This document shows, piece after piece, positions 53,266 to 62,418 of a stretch of 64,000 nt of DNA (within the stretch, counting starts at the first letter, position 1; each line of letters starts with the position of its first letter). Under the pieces are notes generated by a model. It was not told the DNA's origin and made no database searches. It worked only from the letters and a program-made list of their open reading frames with translations. Made by a program: the position numbers and the translations under genes. The stretch is from the NCBI RefSeq assembly GCF_900103715.1, contig NZ_FNHL01000006.1, positions 62,001 to 126,000 of the forward strand. Reading direction: 5' to 3'. This stretch comes from Halogranum gelatinilyticum. GTDB taxonomy: Archaea; Halobacteriota; Halobacteria; Halobacteriales; Haloferacaceae.

Positions 53266-54162
53266 ATGTCAAGTAACAACGCAACCAGTAATGTAGTTTC
53301 GGTCGATGAACAGGCGTTCGAAAACGCGGACGAAGCAGCGGTCGACGAGGACGGCTTCGAGGTCGTCGACGAGACCCCGGAGTTCAGAGCGACGGTACAG
53401 ATGGAGGTGCAAGCGAAGGTGGACGCAAACCACCCGGACAGAATCGTCGACACCGACGACGAACGAATCTACGGGGCAACCCTCGAACAGGAAGAGCGCA
53501 TTCGAGGCCGTGAGGAAGAGCTGGAGCGCATCAGTGCACGAGCGGAGTTCGGAACGCAGGACGGTCGGGAGAAGCGGTCGCGAGTTGTGGCGGCGACACA
53601 GAGTGTGGAGCAGCGGCAAGAGTTCCAGAAGCGGGCGGCGAGCGTGGATGTGTGGGCCGACCCAGATAGAGACGATCCGCGTGAAGAACTGACGAAGGAG
53701 CAGTTGGCGGCGGTGAACACACAGGCGGTGCGATTGAGTGAGAAGTTGGATGGCTGGTCGCGAGCGGCGATTGGGCGGCGACTTGGTGAGGCTGTGGTCG
53801 GTGGCAAGGACATGATGAGCGCGGTCGTCAGTGTGTTCGAGGAGTTGCAGACGGCGCCGGGACAGGTAGTTCCCATCGGGAAGCTCGAGGACGTGAATCG
53901 CAAAGAGGTGCGTATTGCGGGGCGTGTCGAGACGCTGTGGGTTCCCTCGCATCCGAGTATCGCTCAAGTGGGCCTCATCGCCGACGATAGTGGAAAAACC
54001 AGAGTGACGGTCTGGAAAGCGTCGAATGCACCCCTGATGGACGAGGGCGAGCAGGTGCGCATCGATGGCGCGGCGCGAAACTGGTACGAAGGGCGCGTTT
54101 CACTGGCCGTCACTGGATGGTCGAGCCTCACCTTCCCTGAGCGCGGTCGGTGGTGGGAATAG
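53266..54162 (+). CDS. OB-fold DNA-binding protein (RPA-like)
   Basis: This 298-residue protein has a flexible acidic N-terminus, a helical middle (EELERISARAEF; LSEKLDGWSRAAIGRRLGEA) and a C-terminal OB-fold: GKLEDVNRKEVRIAGRVETL, QVGLIADDSGKTRVTVWKAS, EQVRIDGAARNWYEGRVSLA. This matches haloarchaeal plasmid-type RPA-like single-strand DNA-binding proteins, which lack the zinc finger of chromosomal RPA. It could protect transferred or replicating plasmid DNA. A long GC-rich noncoding region precedes it. Confidence 0.8.
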   Translation: MSSNNATSNVVSVDEQAFENADEAAVDEDGFEVVDETPEFRATVQMEVQAKVDANHPDRIVDTDDERIYGATLEQEERIRGREEELERISARAEFGTQDGREKRSRVVAATQSVEQRQEFQKRAASVDVWADPDRDDPREELTKEQLAAVNTQAVRLSEKLDGWSRAAIGRRLGEAVVGGKDMMSAVVSVFEELQTAPGQVVPIGKLEDVNRKEVRIAGRVETLWVPSHPSIAQVGLIADDSGKTRVTVWKASNAPLMDEGEQVRIDGAARNWYEGRVSLAVTGWSSLTFPERGRWWE

Positions 54163-54340
54163 CCAGACAACGTGGCACTCTTTTTTGCTATGTGCTCGTT
54201 CACCCACTTCCCGCCGCCCCACCCAACCTCCACGTTCCGGGCGGCTCGCGAGCCGCCGGGCTTTCGCTATCGTCTGGTAGTTAGCTCGCTCCGTATCTAC
54301 GGTCTTAGATTGTTCTCGGTTGGTGATAGGTTTCTGTGAC

Positions 54341-54360
54341 CGTGCTGAATACAGAGCGCG
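54341..54360 (+). repeat. 20-bp direct repeat, left copy
   Basis: CGTGCTGAATACAGAGCGCG. A second copy with one mismatch lies at 55014-55033 in the same orientation. The similarity extends about 20 bp upstream (TGGTGA...GGTT). The pair flanks the small membrane protein gene. The intergenic stretch 54163-54449 holds no gene. Confidence 0.5.
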
Positions 54361-54449
54361 AGTGGGTCATCGCTTCGGCACTCTATGTGACCAAAGTGAA
54401 TCGCTCAGTACAGGGAAAGCATTTAATCGAACAGCGTTTCGTCTGACAT

Positions 54450-54890
54450 ATGTCCTCCAAGCAGAAATTTGCATATATTACTGCGACGATTGTGGCTGCA
54501 CTATTGGCGGTCGTCGGTGTGTGGCTTCCATGGGTGCGGAAACAGCCAGTCGGCATCACGGATGAATACATAGCGGGTTTGGACGCCGGTTTTTCAGACA
54601 TCGACTTCCTTGTTATCGTTCTCGTTATGGCCGTCGTTGTGGCTGTCGTGTTGGGACACTACCCGAACTGGCGGACGGATGCCGTTCTCATCGGTGCTGG
54701 CGGACTAATACTCGTTGTGTTCGGTAGTGTGTTCCAGAGCTATTTAGCAGTAGAGCGGTATGTAGTCGAGCCGGGGCTGTATCTCTTGATTGCCAGTGGT
54801 TGCCTCTTCATTCTTATTGGAGTTGTTGCAGCACTGAATCGTCGTCTTACTCCCATTGTTTCAAACCGCGATAACCCACGTGTTGGGTGA
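54450..54890 (+). CDS. Small membrane protein with four hydrophobic segments
   Basis: This 146-residue protein starts at ATG 54450. Its hydrophobic segments are FAYITATIVAALLAVVGVWL, FLVIVLVMAVVVAVVLGHY, AVLIGAGGLILVVFGSVF and GLYLLIASGCLFILIGVVAA. It has a short extracellular loop after the first helix. The function is unknown. It is flanked by direct repeats, which may mean that it was acquired as a unit. Confidence 0.6.
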   Translation: MSSKQKFAYITATIVAALLAVVGVWLPWVRKQPVGITDEYIAGLDAGFSDIDFLVIVLVMAVVVAVVLGHYPNWRTDAVLIGAGGLILVVFGSVFQSYLAVERYVVEPGLYLLIASGCLFILIGVVAALNRRLTPIVSNRDNPRVG

Positions 54891-55013
54891 TTCGCAGGCC
54901 TACTGCTCGATAGGTTCAGAGAATGTGTGTCGAACTAAACTGGTTGCTGTGATACATACACCCTCTATATCTTGCACGGCACTTCTGACAGGGACTGGTG
55001 AGGTTCCTACAAT

Positions 55014-55033
55014 CGTGCTGAATAGAGAGCGCG
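55014..55033 (+). repeat. 20-bp direct repeat, right copy
   Basis: CGTGCTGAATAGAGAGCGCG, 19 of 20 identical with the copy at 54341-54360, 673 bp apart. Confidence 0.5.
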
Positions 55034-55144
55034 TCTGTGTCTGTGGAGGGAGATTTTTATAGCAACTATCCCCCCCACTACTGGGATTCGTGAGGTGAAC
55101 CAGAACAGGCTTTTACTGACTCTGGGTACCTACATCCGTCCCTA

Positions 55145-55426
55145 ATGAAATACGAATCGGTCCTCCTTGATATCGAGATCGAGGAAGCAACCGCTCTAGT
55201 CAAAAAGAGGAAACGAAGTTTCTCGAGTCGGACTGTTCAGGGGAATGTTGAATACGTGAGTCAGACTGGCCATCACTTGGCGGAGCTAACCGAGACAGTG
55301 CTCCCAAATGGAAAACCCGGTACACTACTAAGATATCGAACTACTCTCATCTCGCCAACAGAGGCGTTCGCAAAACAACAAGCTCGTGAGATATACGACG
55401 CTCTCTCTTCGTACAGATACCGGTAG
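55145..55426 (+). CDS. Unknown 93-residue protein
   Basis: The protein starts at ATG 55145. It has a beta-strand-rich core (YESVLLDIEIEEATALVKKR; GTLLRYRTTLISPTEAFAKQ) and a helical end. The composition is less acidic than usual. No motif was recognised. It lies upstream of the SMR transporter on the same strand, but 78 bp apart. Confidence 0.5.
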   Translation: MKYESVLLDIEIEEATALVKKRKRSFSSRTVQGNVEYVSQTGHHLAELTETVLPNGKPGTLLRYRTTLISPTEAFAKQQAREIYDALSSYRYR

Positions 55427-55504
55427 GGTCGGCTCTGTTGAAATCCTATGGTCTCCTCTTGATATCGAAAACCATAGCCACAGGAGTGAGAAAGAGCTAG
55501 CGTA

Positions 55505-55828
55505 ATGTCATGGCTTCTCCTCTTCATCGCTGGACTGTTCGAAGTCGCTTGGGCGATTGGGCTCGAGTATTCTGACGGCCTCTCGGAACCACTGCCGACG
55601 CTGGGCACAGTCGTGGCGCTCATTATCAGTATGGTATTGCTCGCAAAGGCAGTTCAGAACCTGCCAATCGGGACCGCGTATGCTGTCTGGACGGGAATCG
55701 GCGCCGTGGGAACCGCCTTCCTCGGGATTGCCTTATTCGACGAACCCGCAACGAGTGCCCGCCTCCTCTTCATCTCTGTGATTGTCTTTGGGATCGTCGG
55801 CCTCCACTTCGTTTCGGGCGGCCACTAA
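55505..55828 (+). CDS. SMR-family transporter, SugE/Gdx-like
   Basis: This 107-residue protein has four membrane helices: LLLFIAGLFEVAWAIGLEYS (with the conserved Glu13), VVALIISMVLLAKAVQNLPI, AYAVWTGIGAVGTAFLGIAL, LLFISVIVFGIVGLHFVSGG. The WAIGLEYSDG lead is closer to SugE/Gdx (guanidinium exporters) than to EmrE. It works as a dual-topology dimer in the membrane and exchanges protons for its substrate. No guanidine riboswitch was recognised upstream. Confidence 0.85.
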   Translation: MSWLLLFIAGLFEVAWAIGLEYSDGLSEPLPTLGTVVALIISMVLLAKAVQNLPIGTAYAVWTGIGAVGTAFLGIALFDEPATSARLLFISVIVFGIVGLHFVSGGH

Positions 55829-55858
55829 CGACACCTCACCGAACGGTTTCTGGCGTGG

Positions 55859-56323
55859 TCACCAATCGTACCCTTTGTGGATCTGACGCCCCTCATCATT
55901 CATAACAGGCCCGACAACATCACTGACCCCATCCAGGATCTCCGAGGAACGGACCGTTGGCTCGGTTCCAGTGAATGCCGCAATCTCTTCACTTCCGACA
56001 CTGTAGACGACACGCCCGAACCCAGCTGTCGCCATTCCACTCGCACACATAGGACAGGGTTCAGTACTCGTATAAACCCCCATCCTAGCGCGCTCATCGG
56101 GGTCGTACTCTCGGCATGCCAGGTACGCGAGGTGGAGTTCGGGATGATACCGAATATCGTTCTGAGTTCGTACCCGATTTGACTCGGCCAGGATGACGGT
56201 ATCTTCGTGGACGAGAACGGATCCGAGCGGTTCGTCGCCACGGGTAGCAGCCTCACGCGCGAGCTGGAAGGCCTCGTGCATATGCGATTCATGCGCGTGA
56301 TCGTCGAATTGTGGAGTGGCCAC
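55859..56323 (-). CDS. Nucleoside/guanine deaminase-like zinc enzyme
   Basis: This 154-residue protein has the CDA fold: the substrate loop AREAATRGDEPLGSVLVHED, the zinc site HPELHLA (His-Pro-Glu in place of the usual HAE) and PCPMCASGM. It resembles guanine deaminases and tRNA-adenosine-deaminase-like enzymes. Either base deamination in purine salvage or a related function is possible; the HPE variant is common in haloarchaeal members as I recall. Confidence 0.8.
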   Translation of the reverse strand: MATPQFDDHAHESHMHEAFQLAREAATRGDEPLGSVLVHEDTVILAESNRVRTQNDIRYHPELHLAYLACREYDPDERARMGVYTSTEPCPMCASGMATAGFGRVVYSVGSEEIAAFTGTEPTVRSSEILDGVSDVVGPVMNDEGRQIHKGYDW

Positions 56324-56354
56324 GGTTGAATAGTGAGCTATGAGGGTATGGGAG

Positions 56355-57089
56355 TTAATTGCGGGTGTCGATTTCCTCCACAGTGCGATCTGCGAGCTGA
56401 GAAAACCCGACTGTGTCTGGTATCACGTCCACCGTGATGCCGTGGCCCCAAATCGCACGAGCCGTCGGTAGGCCGATTGCGCCGATGATTGTCTTTGTCA
56501 TTCCCCGTTGGAGTGCGGGTAGACCGGTTTGTTCGGCGGCGATTTCGCAGAAATGGTTCACTGTCCTGGGTGACGAGAAAAGGATACCATCCAGTTGCCC
56601 GTCCGTGGCGAGAGTGACTGACCGGCCAGCATCAGTTGGGCGATCCAATCGGTACAACTGCGTTTCATAGACATCTGCACCGGCAGTCTCTAAGCCTTGA
56701 ATTAGTACATCACTGCCGTGTGCACTGCGGGCGATTTCGACGGTTGACCCGTCGACCTCAGCAGCGAGTTCTTCAACGAGACCTGTGGACGTGAAAGTGG
56801 ACGGCACGATATCGACTGGAATACCATCGTCCCGCAATGCCGAAGCGGTCTGCTGTCCAACGGCACACACCGTTGATTTACTAGAATACCAGTTTTGTTC
56901 GACAGCTATCTCCACTCCGGTACGGCTTGTGAAGACGCAATAGTCTGCCGCCCCTAGCGTCTTACCAGTCAGACGAATCGTCAGCATTGGATCTGCTACT
57001 GCTGTAACTCCTAGTGAGCGGAGATACTTGACTGCCTCCGTAATCCGATCGTCATCGGGTCGAAGAACAGCTACTGTTGGCTTGCTCAT
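56355..57089 (-). CDS. hemD: Uroporphyrinogen-III synthase-like protein
   Basis: This 244-residue protein has the HemD two-domain layout: VAVLRPDDDRITEAVKYLRS, ADYCVFTSRTGVEIAVEQNW, VCAVGQQTASALRDDGIPVD, then DGILFSSPRTVNHFCEIA and IIGAIGLPTARAIWGHGITV. It closes the linear hydroxymethylbilane to uroporphyrinogen III for haem, sirohaem and cobalamin. It is not next to hemC or other haem genes here, so it may be a second copy. Confidence 0.8.
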   Translation of the reverse strand: MSKPTVAVLRPDDDRITEAVKYLRSLGVTAVADPMLTIRLTGKTLGAADYCVFTSRTGVEIAVEQNWYSSKSTVCAVGQQTASALRDDGIPVDIVPSTFTSTGLVEELAAEVDGSTVEIARSAHGSDVLIQGLETAGADVYETQLYRLDRPTDAGRSVTLATDGQLDGILFSSPRTVNHFCEIAAEQTGLPALQRGMTKTIIGAIGLPTARAIWGHGITVDVIPDTVGFSQLADRTVEEIDTRN

Positions 57090-57170
57090 ATTTCGATGGG
57101 AAACGTTGATGGAGATGTTCGGACTGGGAATTGTACGTACTGGGCTATGTAGTCTGACATGCTCTCCGAT

Positions 57171-57578
57171 CTACCCCCATCCGAGTGCAGCAAGCCAGGC
57201 CAAAAGTGGAGCAGCCGTGACTCGAATTGTGGCTGCACCGAACCCGAAGGCGATAAGACTCATCAAGAGGACAAATTCGGCGTTGGCATCCTTTACACTC
57301 GCAAGAAGTGTGAGTAACGTGAGCGATCCAGAGAGGAGGCAGATGAGCGCCCCAATGAGAAAACTCAGAATCATAAACACAGGATCTGAGAAACTTAGCT
57401 GTGAGAACGGAGGCGTATAGATGCCAGTTACATGGAAGGCTATCCCGAGGCAGAGATACCCGACGAACCCGACCACTGTTACTGCGCTCCCAATCGATGA
57501 CAGCCGAAAAATTCGGTAAAGCTCTCGCTCAAGCGGCGTCGATGGGTGCCACGTCCGCAGAGGGGAAGGATGGGGCAT
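57171..57578 (-). CDS. Small membrane protein, unknown
   Basis: This 135-residue protein has an N-terminal Pro-rich cytoplasmic part, then about four hydrophobic segments (IGSAVTVVGFVGYLCLGIAF; FMILSFLIGALICLLSGSLT; FVLLMSLIAFGFGAATIRVT; LLAWLAALGW). It lies 4 bp after the glutamate dehydrogenase stop on the same strand, so it is probably co-transcribed. The function is unknown. Confidence 0.55.
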   Translation of the reverse strand: MPHPSPLRTWHPSTPLERELYRIFRLSSIGSAVTVVGFVGYLCLGIAFHVTGIYTPPFSQLSFSDPVFMILSFLIGALICLLSGSLTLLTLLASVKDANAEFVLLMSLIAFGFGAATIRVTAAPLLAWLAALGWG

Positions 57579-57582
57579 CTAG

Positions 57583-58869
57583 CTACGGCCAGAGCCCTCG
57601 TGCTTCGTGTGCTTCCGCAATGCGGGACAGTGCCACGATGTAGGCCGCATCACGCCAGGTGACGTCCCGCTGCTCGAACTCCGTTCGAACAGCATCCCAG
57701 GCGGCTTGCATCTCGGTTTCAAGTTCTTCATTTACCCGTTCGAGCGACCACGCTCTCCGATTGATGTCCTGAAGCCACTCGAAGTAGCTGACCGTGACCC
57801 CGCCAGCGTTGGCGAGAATGTCTGGAACCACTGCGACATCTCGTTCGGCAAGAATCGAATCAGCCGACGATGTTGTCGGACCATTCGCGCCTTCAACAAC
57901 GAGGTCTGCAGCAACCGCTTCCGCGTTCCCTTCGGTGATTACATTACCAAGTGCTGCGGGAATGAGGACGTCGACGTCGAGTGTGAGCAGATCGTCGTTC
58001 GAAATAACGTTGTCAGCGTACTTCGTGACCGCCTCGGGCTCCTCATCGTGTGACGGAACGGACGCCGTATCGATCCCGTCTGGCTCGTACATTGCGCCGT
58101 TCACGTCACTAATCGCGACGACGGTCGCACCCCAATCGTCGAGGAGGCGGGCCGCGTTCGCTCCGACGCTCCCGTAGCCTTGGACTGCAACAGTCGTCTC
58201 TTCGAGCGGGCAGTCGTAGTACTCACAAGCGAGTTGCGTGATAATCGCGACACTCCGTCCTGGCGCTTCTTCACGACCCTCGCTACCACCGACAACTGGC
58301 GGTTTGCCAGTGACGACTCCTGGCGTCGTCTCGCCCTCCTGCATGCTGTATGCATCCATAATCCAGGCCATCGTCTGTGCGTCTGTCCCCATGTCTGGAG
58401 CCGGGATGTCCCGGGTGGGGCCGATGACGTCACGGATCTCCTGAGTGAACCGGCGAGTGAGTCGTTCCTTCTCATCTGGTCTCAATTCCTTCGGATTGAC
58501 GACGACACCACCTTTCGCACCCCCGAACGGAATATCCATCACTGCGCACTTCCAGGTCATCCACATTGCGAGCCCGACGCATTCGTCACGCGTAACATCG
58601 GGGTGGTATCTGAGTCCACCCTTGTAGGGACCACGCACGCTATCGTGTTGTGCCCGGTAGCCGGTGAAAACTTCGACAGTGCCGTCGTCACGCTCGACCG
58701 GTACCTTGACCTCGTGGACTTTCGCAGGATATTTGAGCCGTTCGACGACATTCGGGTTGAGGTCTAAATGGGTGGCTGCATGCGCGAGCTGCCGACGGGC
58801 CGTTTCGAGGGCTGATTCGAATTCGGTCGGTTCGGCCCGCTCCTGCTCTTGAGGTGAATGTGCTACCAT
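57583..58869 (-). CDS. gdh: Glutamate dehydrogenase
   Basis: This 428-residue protein has the typical Glu/Leu/Phe/Val dehydrogenase order: [20 protein letters not shown] (with the substrate-binding Lys in GPYKGG), [20 protein letters not shown] (catalytic Lys region), and the Rossmann motif [20 protein letters not shown]. It interconverts glutamate and 2-oxoglutarate plus ammonium with NAD(P). Length is normal for the family. Haloarchaea often carry several paralogues, and the cofactor cannot be read securely here. Confidence 0.92.
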   Translation of the reverse strand: MVAHSPQEQERAEPTEFESALETARRQLAHAATHLDLNPNVVERLKYPAKVHEVKVPVERDDGTVEVFTGYRAQHDSVRGPYKGGLRYHPDVTRDECVGLAMWMTWKCAVMDIPFGGAKGGVVVNPKELRPDEKERLTRRFTQEIRDVIGPTRDIPAPDMGTDAQTMAWIMDAYSMQEGETTPGVVTGKPPVVGGSEGREEAPGRSVAIITQLACEYYDCPLEETTVAVQGYGSVGANAARLLDDWGATVVAISDVNGAMYEPDGIDTASVPSHDEEPEAVTKYADNVISNDDLLTLDVDVLIPAALGNVITEGNAEAVAADLVVEGANGPTTSSADSILAERDVAVVPDILANAGGVTVSYFEWLQDINRRAWSLERVNEELETEMQAAWDAVRTEFEQRDVTWRDAAYIVALSRIAEAHEARGLWP

Positions 58870-58872
58870 GGG

Positions 58873-59016
58873 TTATTCGATTGGCGTCTGCCGGTTTCGC
58901 ATGTCACTTCCACAGTCGTCACAGCTACCAGGATTCGTTTCAGCGATAACAATCGTTCCACAGCTGAAGCACTCGTATGCCGACTCGTCCTTGGTGTCGT
59001 AATCTACGTCTCTCAT
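58873..59016 (-). CDS. 47-residue zinc-ribbon protein (rubrerythrin-like domain)
   Basis: ATG 59016 opens MRDVDYDTKDESAYECFSCG and ends CDDCGSDMRNRQTPIE before TAA 58873. Two CxxC pairs form a zinc ribbon of the type annotated as rubrerythrin-like in haloarchaea. It ends 3 bp before the gdh start, on the same strand. Confidence 0.7.
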   Translation of the reverse strand: MRDVDYDTKDESAYECFSCGTIVIAETNPGSCDDCGSDMRNRQTPIE

Positions 59017-59118
59017 CCCTCACGTTCGACTACAAAAGACAACAGAATCAAGATCTCTATTGAATAACGAAGTGAATCCAAAATTGGGGGTTTGTTATTG
59101 AACTAGTTGAGGTCGCCC

Positions 59119-61992
59119 TTATACCGTGGCTGGTGCAGTGGGTACTCCGATATCGTCGAACAGCGTCGAGAACAGCTTTCGCTGGACCGTTCGGGCGTGC
59201 TGATAGAACGCCGGTGGTGAAATCCCCAACGTGGCCGCGACCTCTTCGCCAGTACTCTCGCGTGGCGACTCGAAGAATCCACTATAGTATGCCGTCTGAA
59301 GGACTTCGAGTTGGCGATCAGTTAATCGCTCGAGAAATCTCGAATAGAGGTCCTCCGTCGACGAACGGTCGAGTGTTTGCTTCGACCGTAGGTCGACGGT
59401 CGAGAACGACTCAGTCACGAGATCCGTAATGGGGCGGACGTCGACACTCTCTGGGACATCGATGACGAGCACTGTCCCTGTCTCGTCGACCGTTGCGCTC
59501 CGGAGAACGGCACCGTGGTCGGCCAATTCGAGTGCGAGAAATGGCTGAGATAGCCGGAGCCGGAGCACGCCGTCGGTCCCATCCGCACTGACTCGCTGTA
59601 CCTCCTCGATGGCGACAAGGTCCATTGCGACCTGCTCGACGATATCCATCTCGGCCCCTTCGACGGTCACGAAGACATAGCTCCCCACGTCGGTCTGTTG
59701 GACGCCCCCTTGATAAGAGAGCGTACACTCCGCCTCCTGCGCAAGCCGCGAAAGCACGAACGTCGGGTCGTCGATTTCGAACTCGAATCGCGTCACCGAC
59801 GTGGTGAGCAAGGCGTTTTTCCGCTCGATTGCACTCGTCGCGGAGGCGATCGTTTCACCGAGTTCCGCGAGCACCTCTTGGGACATCTCGTCGAACGCAT
59901 TCTGCGTTTTCGCATAGACAGTGAGCACACCGTACGACAGTTCGTCGTAGGCGAGGGGCACGCTCAACACCGACAGGTAGTCCCGAGCCACGGCTTCCTT
60001 TCGCCACGCTTCCTGTCGGAGTTGGGCAGCGACGTTCGTCACCATCGTCACCTCTCGCGTCGCCGCCGTCCGGCCCGCCGGTTCTGTCTCTGATTCGTCG
60101 ACGGCGACCGACACACTGTCCAGATAGCCCTGCTCGTTGCCAGCCCACGCTCGTGGTTCGATGGTGTCGGTGATGGCGTCGACGACGCCAATCCAGGCGA
60201 AGCTGAATCTATCGTCTGCCGTCAGGAGTTCACAGACCGCGTGGTCGATCTCCGCCCGCGTCTCCGCCTGGACGAGTGCCTGATCGATTTCCCGAATGAT
60301 CTCGTTGGTACGGTTCAGGGCGGTAAGATGGGCGTTCTGTTGCTGGAGTTCCCGGTCCTGTTCGCGCAGTTGACTCTCCCGGCTGACGCGATCGAGCGCT
60401 GCTTCGGCCGTTGCAGCGAGGAGGTCGGCGAGTTCCCGTGTCACAGCGTCGAATCGGCTGACATCGGGAGAGCCCGCAATGAAGACGCCGTGGTCGCCGA
60501 GCGGGATGTACGCGGCACTCCGAATGTCGGTCGCCCGGTTGTCGAGCCGGTCGCAATCGTGTACGTCGTCGAAAAAGAGCGATTCGTCCTCGAGGAAGCT
60601 GTACCCGGTGAGTTCGGTACCGTCGGCATGCACTGTCGGAAGGGGACCGTTCAACTGCTCCATCGCAGCCGACTGGGCGGCTGGAGTGAGGTTGTTCTCG
60701 TCTGTATCGAAGAGATAGACAGCACTCGCGTCGATATCGAGGACGCCTGGCGTGTCATCGACGATGTGCTGGGCGATCTCTTGTTTCGTCTCGGCGTAGA
60801 GGAAATCCCGTGCCGTCTCCTGGAGCGTCGCCAGCGCCACCTCACGTTGCTTGCGCTTCGTGATATCACGACAGCTGTACAGGAGGGTGCCGTCCTGTAT
60901 CGACACCTCCCGGACGTTGACCAGCAGCGTGTGTTCACGACCGGCCTTGTCCGTGGCCGTACACTCGATGTTTTTCAACACGCCCTCTTCGGCGAGTTCC
61001 TCGCGGTCGAAGAGGTCCTCGCCAAGGAGTTCGTCGACCGTTCCCAGCTCACGGATTTCGTCGGCGGTGTAGCCGAAAATAAAGTGGACGTTGGGACAGA
61101 CGTAGGTGTAGTCACCCTCCTCGTTCGTGATGAGGACCGTATCGGTCATGTTGTTGAGGGTGACGCGATGGAGTTCTTCGGACTGGCGAAGGTCTCGTTC
61201 GAGGCTGACCCGCTCAGTGATGTCGACTCCCTCAACGACGATGGAGACAACCTCACCACGTTCAGCCCGCACGGGGCGGGCAGAGAGATCGATGACGTGT
61301 GGTTTCTCGACAGCGGGCGATTGCGTAACGACCGCGTTTCCGAACGTGCCTCCAAGGGCCTGTTCGGTGATCCGGTGGACATCTCCTTGCAGGCCGTCCG
61401 TCTCACTCCACCACGGAAGCGTCCAGAACGGCTCTCCAACGAGCGTGTCGACGTCTGCGTCGATCATGTCACGGGCGGTCTGATTCACGCGAGCGAGCGC
61501 TCCATCTGGCTCGAGCACCCATGTTGCCGTCCGCGTATCGTGAAAGATTGCATCGAACTGCCGCGCTCGATCGCGCTGTGTGATGGCCCGCTGTGCGGAC
61601 CGGACGCTCTGCTCGGTTCGTTCGAGTAGTTCGTCGAGCATCTCGTCGGATGGCTCGCGGAACGCGACGTAATCCGTGACGCCGGCCGCGACGGCTTCGC
61701 TCGCGACAGCCTCACTTCCAGCGGCCGTACACAGGATCACGGGGAGCGTTGCGGTTTCGGCACGAACCGATTCGATGAGCTGGATGCCCGTCGAGTCGTC
61801 GAACTCGTAATCAGTGACGATACAATCGACTGGCTCATTGTGGAGGACGTCCAGCGCCTCGTCGATGGTTGGAATCGTCTGGACGGACACCTCAATACGT
61901 GTCTCCAGGGTGTCAGCGAAGTCCTGTACCCACCCAGTCGTCCCAACGAGAAGTACACGGGTCGACTGTAACATGCTGGACGGAGGCGACAT
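59119..61992 (-). CDS. Bat-type multidomain sensor-regulator (REC, PAS, GAF, HTH_10)
   Basis: About 957 residues from ATG 61992, chosen because a TATA box (62018-62029) lies about 27-30 nt upstream; the longer frame begins with a GTG inside the promoter. Domains in order: receiver-like (VLLVGTTGWVQDFADTLE; IVTDYEFDDSTGIQL), PAS (RARQFDAIFHDTRTATWVLE), PAS (TDTVLITNEEGDYTYVCPNV), GAF (IVDDTPGVLDIDASAVYLFD), GAF (AWIGVVDAITDTIEPRAWAG), a Bat-type domain, and a C-terminal HTH_10 (LTDRQLEVLQTAYYSGFFES; EEVAATLGISPPAFYQHART). It is a likely transcriptional regulator responding to redox, light or small ligands; no kinase domain is present. Confidence 0.88.
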   Translation of the reverse strand: MSPPSSMLQSTRVLLVGTTGWVQDFADTLETRIEVSVQTIPTIDEALDVLHNEPVDCIVTDYEFDDSTGIQLIESVRAETATLPVILCTAAGSEAVASEAVAAGVTDYVAFREPSDEMLDELLERTEQSVRSAQRAITQRDRARQFDAIFHDTRTATWVLEPDGALARVNQTARDMIDADVDTLVGEPFWTLPWWSETDGLQGDVHRITEQALGGTFGNAVVTQSPAVEKPHVIDLSARPVRAERGEVVSIVVEGVDITERVSLERDLRQSEELHRVTLNNMTDTVLITNEEGDYTYVCPNVHFIFGYTADEIRELGTVDELLGEDLFDREELAEEGVLKNIECTATDKAGREHTLLVNVREVSIQDGTLLYSCRDITKRKQREVALATLQETARDFLYAETKQEIAQHIVDDTPGVLDIDASAVYLFDTDENNLTPAAQSAAMEQLNGPLPTVHADGTELTGYSFLEDESLFFDDVHDCDRLDNRATDIRSAAYIPLGDHGVFIAGSPDVSRFDAVTRELADLLAATAEAALDRVSRESQLREQDRELQQQNAHLTALNRTNEIIREIDQALVQAETRAEIDHAVCELLTADDRFSFAWIGVVDAITDTIEPRAWAGNEQGYLDSVSVAVDESETEPAGRTAATREVTMVTNVAAQLRQEAWRKEAVARDYLSVLSVPLAYDELSYGVLTVYAKTQNAFDEMSQEVLAELGETIASATSAIERKNALLTTSVTRFEFEIDDPTFVLSRLAQEAECTLSYQGGVQQTDVGSYVFVTVEGAEMDIVEQVAMDLVAIEEVQRVSADGTDGVLRLRLSQPFLALELADHGAVLRSATVDETGTVLVIDVPESVDVRPITDLVTESFSTVDLRSKQTLDRSSTEDLYSRFLERLTDRQLEVLQTAYYSGFFESPRESTGEEVAATLGISPPAFYQHARTVQRKLFSTLFDDIGVPTAPATV

Positions 61993-62017
61993 ACCTGAAA
62001 ATGTGGTGTCCGGGGGG

Positions 62018-62029
62018 TTCAATATATCG
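62018..62029 (-). promoter_or_regulatory. TATA box of the Bat-type regulator
   Basis: It reads CGATATATTGAA on the minus strand, 27-30 nt before ATG 61992. The 389 bp from 62030 to 62418 contain the divergent promoter region of the next gene and no supported gene. Confidence 0.5.
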
Positions 62030-62418
62030 CCCACTGAGTAGCACGGCGTTTAGCTCTGCGTACATTCGAGTGGGACGGAAAAGACTCCAAAGCAAAAGCT
62101 GAAACGGTTGTAATCTATGTCTTTGAACGGTCTTAGTGGAGCTTGGGATGCTGTGAAGTACACTCTGTGGATAGACTAGCGTTTCTCAGACAGCTCATAG
62201 ACAAACAACGTGTGTCAGGAAGTATTTGTTATTCAACCCTCAGCGGTATGGGTGTCACCACTCTTCTAGTAAACAATGCGTACTCGAGGATTGGCAAATC
62301 CTGAGATAGGAACCACTGGTAGTATCTCTCTCCAGAATAACGTCGTGGAGGATGCATCTCTGATAGGTGAGATGGGTTTCGGCTCGCTGTTGTCGACGTG
62401 GACACTGACATCGGCACG

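Noticed and set aside
37053-54162. Relaxase gene for the conjugation-like cluster
   Set aside because: No HUH or other relaxase motif was seen in any frame; it may be absent or lie outside the window.
55427-55504. Guanidine riboswitch before the SMR transporter
   Set aside because: The 78-bp region shows none of the conserved guanidine riboswitch elements I know.
60241-61629. 462-codon open frame antisense to the Bat-type regulator
   Set aside because: The opposite strand encodes clear REC/PAS/GAF domains; the antisense frame is a by-product of GC-rich codon use.
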